A stretch of DNA of 64,000 nucleotides, taken from assembly GCA_964442605.1 (NCBI GenBank), contig CAYTZR010000001.1:44396-108395 (forward strand), in the 5' to 3' direction. Made by a program: the position numbers and the translations under genes. The DNA is from Monoglobus sp964442605. GTDB lineage: Bacteria; Bacillota; Clostridia; Monoglobales; Monoglobaceae. The notes below the pieces were generated by a model that was given only the letters and a program-made list of their open reading frames with translations, searched no databases and had not been told where the DNA came from. How positions within the stretch are numbered: position 1 is the stretch's first letter; the number at the start of each line of letters is the position of its first letter. Below, in pieces: positions 58,731 to 64,000 of the stretch.

Positions 58731-59935
58731 GTGAGCATCTAACATTGGAGCAGGTGAGGGCTCTGGATAAAAAATACTATATGAACACCTTCGGCGACAG
58801 AATTCCCGTATGCTTTGTAAGCGGGAACGGAATTGAGCTTACCTCAACCGATGGAAAGGTCTATAAGGACTTTTTTGCGGGAATAGCCGTGTCATCGCTT
58901 GGATATAATTATGAGAGAATGACTCGAGAGCTTAAAGAACAGATTGGCAGTCTTATACACACCTCAAGCGTGTATTATATTGAAAATCAGGCTAAGCTGG
59001 CTCAGGTTTTGGTGGAAAACACCTGCGGCGACAGAGTGTTCTTCTGCAGCACCGGCGCTGAGGCAAACGAGGGAGCAATCAAGCTTGCCAAAAAGTATCA
59101 GGTTGAAAGAGTCAGAAAAAACAGGATAGAGTTTATTACATTAAAAAACTCGTTCCATGGCAGAACCCTTGCAACCGTTGCGGCAACGGGACAGCCAAAG
59201 TATCAGGAACCGTATGCGCCGCTTATCGAGAGATTTGTTCATGTTGAAAGAAATGACATCGAGGCGTTAAGATCCGCGGTGAACGAGAATACAGCGGGAA
59301 TTATGCTGGAACTTATCCAAGGGGAAAGCGGTGTTAATCCGCTGACCCATGAATTTGTTGACGAGGCTGCAGAACTCTGCCGCGAAAATGATATTGCGCT
59401 TATAGCAGACGAGGTACAGACGGGAGTCGGCAGAACCGGCAAGCTGTTCGCATATGAGCATTATAACATAAAGCCCGATATATTTACTATGGCAAAAGGC
59501 TTGGGCGGCGGTGTTCCAATCGGAGCAATATGTGCGAGAGAGAGCTTTGCCTCAGCATTTAAAATCGGCGATCACGGAACGACCTTTGGCGGAAATCCGC
59601 TTTCTACAAGAGCGGGGCTTGTGGTGCTTGACGAGCTACTAAACAACGGCGTGCTCGAAAACGCAAATGAGTCCGGGAAATACCTGATGTCAAAGCTGAA
59701 TGAGCTAAAGGCGGCAACATACAAGATTGCGGAGGTAAGGGGTATCGGACTTATCTGCGGCGTTGAATTTTCAAACCCGATAGCAAAGAGTGTCGGGCAA
59801 AGGCTGTTTGACAAAAACATTCTTGTCGGAGTTGTGGGAGACAGAGTTCTGCGGATAGTGCCGCCGCTTATAGTTTCAAAATCGGATATAGATGTTTTGG
59901 TAAATGCGCTTAGTGATGTATTGGCATCGGAATAA
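58727..59935 (+). CDS. argD: Acetylornithine aminotransferase
   Basis: PLP-dependent class III aminotransferase, 402 residues, forming N-acetylornithine in arginine synthesis. Motifs: FCSTGAEANEGAIKLAKKY, KNSFHGRTLATVAATGQ, LIADEVQTGVGRTGKLFAYEH and the Schiff-base lysine in MAKGLGGGVPIGA. GDHGTTFGGNPLS completes the site. It could use other omega-amino donors, but the next gene is argF. Overlap of 4 nt with the Cys-rich gene. Confidence 0.93.
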   Translation: MSEHLTLEQVRALDKKYYMNTFGDRIPVCFVSGNGIELTSTDGKVYKDFFAGIAVSSLGYNYERMTRELKEQIGSLIHTSSVYYIENQAKLAQVLVENTCGDRVFFCSTGAEANEGAIKLAKKYQVERVRKNRIEFITLKNSFHGRTLATVAATGQPKYQEPYAPLIERFVHVERNDIEALRSAVNENTAGIMLELIQGESGVNPLTHEFVDEAAELCRENDIALIADEVQTGVGRTGKLFAYEHYNIKPDIFTMAKGLGGGVPIGAICARESFASAFKIGDHGTTFGGNPLSTRAGLVVLDELLNNGVLENANESGKYLMSKLNELKAATYKIAEVRGIGLICGVEFSNPIAKSVGQRLFDKNILVGVVGDRVLRIVPPLIVSKSDIDVLVNALSDVLASE

Positions 59936-60045
59936 ACACACGCCGAGAAAAAGCATTGGAAGAAGAGCATATTAACAGTTTTGTACGACTATCAGCCTGC
60001 GATAGGGGTATAAAAATAAAACTATATTTTGCAGGCGGAAAGGCT

Positions 60046-60984
60046 ATGATATTTATGAAGCATTTTATAAGCATTCACGACATAACAAAGGAGGAGTTTT
60101 CACAGCTGCTGTCGCTGGCAGCAAAGCTGAAAAAGGAGACAAAGTCCGGGATAGAGCATCATATTTTAAAAGGAAAGACATTGGGTATGATTTTCACAAA
60201 GTCATCTACCAGAACCCGTGTATCATTTGAGGTGGGAATGTACCAGTTGGGCGGTCAGGCGTTGTTTTTGAGCGCGAATGATATTCAGCTCGGCAGAGGC
60301 GAAACCATATACGACACTGCCAATGTTATGAGCCGTTTTGTTGACGGTATTATGATAAGGACATTCGACCATCAGGATGTTTTGGATTTGGCAAGATTTG
60401 GAACAATACCTATTATAAACGGACTTACGGATTTGCTGCACCCCTGTCAAGCGCTTGCCGATCTACTGACCGTAAAGGAGCATAAGGGTAGGCTGCGCGG
60501 TCTGAAGCTTGCGTATATAGGCGATGGCAATAATGTTGCGCACTCGCTGTTGTATGCCTGCGCAAAGGCGGGCATGGATATAAGCGTTGGTTCTCCCAAG
60601 GGATATGAGTGCGATAAAGAAATTGTCGCAAACGCCACCGAGGACGCAAAGGCATTGGGAGGAAAGATTGTTTTGACAAACGATCCGGTTGAGGCCATAA
60701 AGGATGCGGATGTTGTGTATACAGATACATGGGCAAGCATGGGTCAGGAGGCAGAAAAAGCGGAGCGTGTAAAGATATTTAAGGATTATCAGGTTAATAA
60801 GGAACTGTTTTCATACTCAAAGCCTGACAGTATCTTTATGCATTGTCTGCCCGCATACCGCGGCTTTGAGGTAACAGAGGATGTTATTGACGGCGAACGC
60901 AGCGTGATATTTGACGAAGCGGAAAACAGACTGCATGCACAAAAGGCGGTTATGGCAATGCTTATGGTAGGTGACAATAATTGA
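60046..60984 (+). CDS. argF: Ornithine carbamoyltransferase
   Basis: Makes citrulline from ornithine and carbamoyl phosphate. The carbamoyl-phosphate motif STRTRVSFEVGMYQLGG, HPCQALADLLT, and the ornithine-site MHCLPAYRG are present. The 312-residue length supports ATG 60046, which follows GGAAAGG; the open frame upstream to 59956 has no RBS. ATG at 60055 is an alternative. It follows argD, so argD-argF form an arginine unit with the acetyltransferase gene after it. Confidence 0.95.
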   Translation: MIFMKHFISIHDITKEEFSQLLSLAAKLKKETKSGIEHHILKGKTLGMIFTKSSTRTRVSFEVGMYQLGGQALFLSANDIQLGRGETIYDTANVMSRFVDGIMIRTFDHQDVLDLARFGTIPIINGLTDLLHPCQALADLLTVKEHKGRLRGLKLAYIGDGNNVAHSLLYACAKAGMDISVGSPKGYECDKEIVANATEDAKALGGKIVLTNDPVEAIKDADVVYTDTWASMGQEAEKAERVKIFKDYQVNKELFSYSKPDSIFMHCLPAYRGFEVTEDVIDGERSVIFDEAENRLHAQKAVMAMLMVGDNN

Positions 60985-61493
60985 TGGATAAGCTATACGC
61001 ATTTGAGGTTAAACGTGCGGGAGTTGATGATATTCCCGCTATAATAAAAATAACGAAGGATGCATTTTTAAAGTACTGTGAAATGGCGGAACTTAATTAT
61101 GATATTGAGGCGCTTAACGAGTCCTTTGACGATGTCAAGCATGATATAGAAACCAAGGAAGTGTTTGTTGTGTTTATAGACGATGAACCGGTTGGGGCTG
61201 TCCGTATTGAGCTTCAGGACAATCATCAGGCATATCTCAGCCGTTTTGCGGTCAAGAGCAGCGAACGGAACAACGGTATAGGAAAAATTCTTATGAGCGT
61301 TGTTGATAAGGTAATGAGGGAAAATGACGTACATATACTGCGTCTGCATACCGGCTCTCATGTAACGCCGCTTATACGTTTTTACTACGGCAGAGGCTTC
61401 TACATAAGTTCGGTGGAAAACAGTCGCGGGTATCCCAGAGCTGAGCTTGTAAAGGATTATACAAAAAGGCGCAAGCATTTTTCGTTGGATTAG
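60984..61493 (+). CDS. GNAT-family N-acetyltransferase
   Basis: A 169-residue acetyl-CoA-dependent transferase. The GNAT core is visible: VFVVFIDDEPVGAVRIE (strands 3-4), LSRFAVKSSERNNGIGKILM with the Q/RxxGxG/A-type acetyl-CoA loop as RNNGIG, and FYYGRGFY near the end. The acceptor is not predictable. Start codon overlaps the argF stop by one base (TGATG). The position after argF hints at, but does not prove, a role in arginine metabolism. Confidence 0.85.
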   Translation: MDKLYAFEVKRAGVDDIPAIIKITKDAFLKYCEMAELNYDIEALNESFDDVKHDIETKEVFVVFIDDEPVGAVRIELQDNHQAYLSRFAVKSSERNNGIGKILMSVVDKVMRENDVHILRLHTGSHVTPLIRFYYGRGFYISSVENSRGYPRAELVKDYTKRRKHFSLD

Positions 61494-61521
61494 ACATTTG
61501 CTTAACAGGAGTTTTTATTTT

Positions 61522-62877
61522 ATGAAAATAAAAAGGCTTTTTGAACAAAATTATGACGGAGAAGCCATAAAGATAAGCGGCTGGGTGCGCACATTGCGTA
61601 CCTCTAAAAGCTTTGGTTTTATGGAGATTAACGATGGCTCCTGCTTCAAAAATCTGCAAGTGGTTATTGAGGACAACCGTCTTGAAAATTACGAAAGAAT
61701 TTCAAAGCTGAATGTAGGCACGGCGGTCACGGTGAGCGGCGTGCTGACCGAAACTCCGGATGCAAAGCAGCCCTTTGAGCTGAAGGCGGAGCAGGTGACC
61801 GTAGAGGGTATGAGCGGACCCGACTATCCGCTGCAGAAGAAGCGGCACTCGTTTGAGTTCTTAAGGACTATCCCGCATCTGCGTCCCAGAACCAATGCGC
61901 TGTCGGCAGTGTTCAGGGTTCGGTCTATGCTGGCGCAGGCAATACACATATATTTTGCCGACAGAGGATTTGTTTATGTTCATACTCCGATTATTACCGG
62001 AAGCGACTGCGAGGGAGCCGGAGAGATGTTCCGCGTAACAACCCTAAAACAAAACAGCGGACAAGAGGCATCGGAGGATTTTTTTGGACAACCTGCTTCT
62101 CTTACGGTAAGCGGTCAGCTGGAGGGAGAGGAGTTCGCCATGGCGTTCGGTGACATTTACACGTTCGGACCGACATTCAGAGCCGAGGACAGTAATACTA
62201 CACGTCACGCGGCGGAGTTTTGGATGATTGAGCCTGAGATGGCGTTTGCGGATTTAAATGACGATATGGATTTGGCTGAGGATATGCTGAAATATCTTAT
62301 CGGCTATATTTTGGACAATGCAAAGGACGAGCTTAACTTTTTTAACAGTTATACTGACAAAGGGCTTATCGAAAGATTGACCCATGTGGCGAAAAGCGAT
62401 TTTGAACGGGTCACATATACAGAGGCAATAGAAAAGCTTGCTCAATCCGGCAAGAATTTTGAGTACCCTGCCAAGTGGGGAATGGATTTGCAGACCGAGC
62501 ATGAGCGTTATCTTACGGAGGAAATATATAGATGTCCTGTTTTTGTGACTGACTATCCCAAGGATATAAAGGCGTTTTATATGAGACTCAATGATGACAA
62601 AAGGACAGTCGCGGCGGTTGACTGTTTGGTACCGGGTATAGGCGAGATAATAGGAGGCAGCCAGCGTGAGGAACGTTTGGATGTTTTGGAAAGCAGAATG
62701 AAGGAACTGGGGTTGTCGTTTGACGATTACAGCAGGTATCTGGATTTAAGACGCTACGGCGGCTGTATACATTCGGGCTTTGGTATGGGCTTTGAAAGGC
62801 TTGTTATGTATGTGACGGGCATGACAAATATCCGTGATGTTTTGCCATATCCCAGAACTGTGAATAATTTGGTATAA
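61522..62877 (+). CDS. asnS: Asparagine-tRNA ligase
   Basis: Class IIb aminoacyl-tRNA synthetase. The N-terminal OB-fold anticodon domain (~1-110) has ISGWVRTLRTSKSFGFMEIN; the catalytic core has motif 2 FRAEDSNTTRHAAEFWMIEPE and motif 3 GMGFERLVMYVTG. The AsnS insertion SDCEGAGEMFRV and the absence of AspRS traits support Asn. 451 residues. ATG 61522 has AGGAG upstream. With AsnRS, this organism charges tRNA-Asn directly. Confidence 0.96.
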   Translation: MKIKRLFEQNYDGEAIKISGWVRTLRTSKSFGFMEINDGSCFKNLQVVIEDNRLENYERISKLNVGTAVTVSGVLTETPDAKQPFELKAEQVTVEGMSGPDYPLQKKRHSFEFLRTIPHLRPRTNALSAVFRVRSMLAQAIHIYFADRGFVYVHTPIITGSDCEGAGEMFRVTTLKQNSGQEASEDFFGQPASLTVSGQLEGEEFAMAFGDIYTFGPTFRAEDSNTTRHAAEFWMIEPEMAFADLNDDMDLAEDMLKYLIGYILDNAKDELNFFNSYTDKGLIERLTHVAKSDFERVTYTEAIEKLAQSGKNFEYPAKWGMDLQTEHERYLTEEIYRCPVFVTDYPKDIKAFYMRLNDDKRTVAAVDCLVPGIGEIIGGSQREERLDVLESRMKELGLSFDDYSRYLDLRRYGGCIHSGFGMGFERLVMYVTGMTNIRDVLPYPRTVNNLV

Positions 62878-62912
62878 TATCGGACTTTGTGCCGTGAAAA
62901 GAGGAGATTTTT

Positions 62913-63659
62913 ATGATTTGGAAAATTTTGATTGTGATATTACTGGTCGTTATCATCATAAAGCGCGCCGGTATTGTCGCGCTGTTTGCAAAGCAAAAAT
63001 ATGCGAAGGGAAATTATGATGGTTCATTAAAAATCTTTCATATAGCGGACAAAATAGGCAATCTCGGAGCGGGGGACAAGATACTTTACGGTTATAACTG
63101 TTTGCGCTGCGGTCAGACAGTGATGGCAAAAAAGGTGTTCTCCGACGCGTATATGATTACGAAGCCAAAGTCTGCGGACAGATATAGAATAATGTCTCTC
63201 CAGGCGCTTGTTGATTGGAAGGACGGAGATCTTGAGTCCGCCGTTGAGCTTCTGGAGGAGATATATAACGATGGCTTCAAAAACACAAATTTATATCAGA
63301 ATTTGGGGATAATGTATAATTTACAGGGCGAGTACGAAAAAGCGCTTGCGTTTAACAAAGAAGGCTATGAATATAACAGCGATGACAATATTATAGTGGA
63401 TAATATAGCGGATACATACGCTTTAATGGGTAAGCTTGAGGAGTCCAAAAAGATATACGAGGATTTGGTAAACAGGGATCCGGAACCCAGATTTCCCGAA
63501 GCGTTTTACGGCTACGGTGAGGTTCTTATAAAGCTGGGCGAAAAGGAACGCGGTATTGAAATGATAGAAAAGTCGTTGACAAAGCCGTTTTCTTTCCTAA
63601 GTCTGCGCTCCAAGGAGGAAATAGAGAAAATGCTTGAGGACTACAAGCATAGCATATGA
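62913..63659 (+). CDS. Membrane-anchored TPR protein
   Basis: A 248-residue protein with one N-terminal membrane helix (~4-25) and then tetratricopeptide repeats facing the cytoplasm: ~28-60, ~95-125 (LESAVELLEEIYNDG), ~128-160 (LYQNLGIMYNLQGEYEKALAFNKEG) and ~162-195 (IADTYALMGKLEESKKIYEDL). It is presumably a scaffold; partners unknown. GAGGAG precedes the ATG. The last gene before tRNA-Ala. Confidence 0.85.
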   Translation: MIWKILIVILLVVIIIKRAGIVALFAKQKYAKGNYDGSLKIFHIADKIGNLGAGDKILYGYNCLRCGQTVMAKKVFSDAYMITKPKSADRYRIMSLQALVDWKDGDLESAVELLEEIYNDGFKNTNLYQNLGIMYNLQGEYEKALAFNKEGYEYNSDDNIIVDNIADTYALMGKLEESKKIYEDLVNRDPEPRFPEAFYGYGEVLIKLGEKERGIEMIEKSLTKPFSFLSLRSKEEIEKMLEDYKHSI

Positions 63660-63691
63660 CTGAATTTTTCAATGTTTTTCAAAAAATTCTC

Positions 63692-63720
63692 TTTACAAAT
63701 TAAAACTGTTGTGATATAAT
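63692..63720 (+). promoter_or_regulatory. Sigma-A promoter of tRNA-Ala
   Basis: TTTACA, 17 nt, TATAAT, ending 20 nt before the tRNA. Confidence 0.8.
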
Positions 63721-64000
63721 GTGTCCTGTCGTTGTAACGTGGGGGTGTAGCTCAGCTGGGAGAGCACCTGCCTTGCAAGCAGGGGGTCAGGAGTTCGATT
63801 CTCCTCATCTCCACCAAAATTATTTAAAGACGAACCTTGATTATCAAGGCTCGTCTTTTTGTCTGCGATTTTTTGAATATCTTTAAAATCAACACATTTC
63901 TCGCCGTCTTTGTAATTGAATGTGACAAGGATTTTATCATCATAAACATATATCGCGTTTATAAATACATCTATAAGCTTCTGTTTTTGTTTTTGATTTG
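63693..64000 (-). CDS. Partial: C-terminus of a serine site-specific recombinase, running into antisense of tRNA-Ala
   Basis: An open frame enters from the right edge on the minus strand and ends at a TAA at 63693. The first ~35 visible residues, including KQKLIDVFINAIYVYDDKIL and VTFNYKDGE, are the C-terminal end typical of large serine recombinases of mobile elements. The frame then passes through a hairpin and continues as GGDEENRTPDPLLARQ, which is simply the antisense translation of tRNA-Ala. Such tails are seen where a recombinase gene lies beside the tRNA its element is inserted in. Catalytic domain lies outside the window. Confidence 0.8.
   Translation of the reverse strand, partial: NQKQKQKLIDVFINAIYVYDDKILVTFNYKDGEKCVDFKDIQKIADKKTSLDNQGSSLNNFGGDEENRTPDPLLARQVLSQLSYTPTLQRQDTLYHNSFNL
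63741..63816 (+). tRNA. tRNA-Ala (anticodon TGC); probable integration site
   Basis: A 76-nt tRNA with acceptor GGGGGTG/CATCTCC (two G-T wobbles), anticodon stem CCTGC/GCAGG around CTTGCAA (anticodon TGC), T-loop TTCGATT and encoded CCA. The 3' end faces the recombinase gene and is likely the attachment site. Confidence 0.96.
63826..63860 (+). terminator. Intrinsic terminator of tRNA-Ala
   Basis: AAAGACGA(A)CCTTGA paired with TCAAGG(C)TCGTCTTT, loop TTA, then TTTTG. It overlaps the end of the recombinase coding frame on the other strand. Confidence 0.8.

Overview
The window looks like a chromosomal segment of a low-to-moderate GC Gram-positive anaerobe of the class Clostridia, probably a gut or other host-associated lineage. 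The evidence is [FeFe]-hydrogenases with ferredoxin, type III glutamine synthetase, PPi-type phosphofructokinase, GTP-dependent PEP carboxykinase, a DacF-like carboxypeptidase, SLH-domain S-layer protein, DnaD/DnaI-type primosome genes, NiaR and AddB. Nearly every transcription unit has a recognisable sigma-A promoter (TTGACA, 17 bp, TATAAT) and a strong Shine-Dalgarno sequence. The genus cannot be fixed from the sequence alone.

Layout. 1-5.1 kb: end of an aromatic-acid-exporter-like gene, then (minus) a ferredoxin and a three-gene unit of sensory hydrogenase (HydS-like, PAS), SpoIIE-type phosphatase and group B [FeFe]-hydrogenase. 5.2 kb: tRNA-Pro, divergent from that unit across a 32-bp palindrome. 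5.3-13.2 kb (minus): AddB, HAD phosphatase, D,D-carboxypeptidase, PFK, Dtd. 13.4-17 kb: nadA-nadB-nadC-niaR de novo NAD operon behind a probable NiaR operator. 17-20.4 kb: aminoacyl-histidine dipeptidase, DUF819 membrane protein, fabZ. 20.5-23.7 kb: tRNA-Tyr and a yabM-mazG-rqcP unit. 23.8-30.1 kb: glnA (type III), an Amt-PII fusion and pckG; glnA and amt both have leader terminators overlapped by a small hairpin with an A-A-A-G-G-N hexaloop. 30.2-31.3 kb: mreB. 31.5-38.2 kb: complete phosphate regulon pstS-pstC-pstA-pstB-phoU-phoP-phoR, with a PstS whose two halves are in circularly permuted order. 38.2-40.3 kb (minus): panB-panC-panD, preceded by four 19-bp repeats and a probable independent small RNA. 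40.8-42.4 kb: pyrG. 42.6-50.4 kb: S-layer protein, two polytopic GT-C-like membrane proteins, an acyltransferase and a small membrane protein. 50.4-55.2 kb (minus): dnaA-mnmE-dnaD-dnaI. 55.6-58.5 kb: rpmH-rnpA-yidD-yidC-jag, diverging from dnaA across a 450-bp AT-rich gap. 58.5-62.9 kb: a Cys-rich small protein, argD, argF, a GNAT acetyltransferase and asnS, then a TPR protein. 63.7 kb: tRNA-Ala and, from the right edge, the 3' end of a serine recombinase gene reading into the antisense of that tRNA, so a mobile element probably begins at the right border.

How the parts work together: the left end handles hydrogen and redox metabolism and its sensing; the centre is nitrogen (glnA, amt-PII), phosphate (pst-pho) and cofactor supply (NAD, pantothenate), each with visible cis-regulation; the right end is the replication-initiation and ribosome/membrane-insertion neighbourhood that normally flanks a bacterial origin, here with mnmE, dnaD and dnaI behind dnaA instead of dnaN-recF-gyrB. 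No CRISPR array, rRNA operon or intact insertion sequence was seen.
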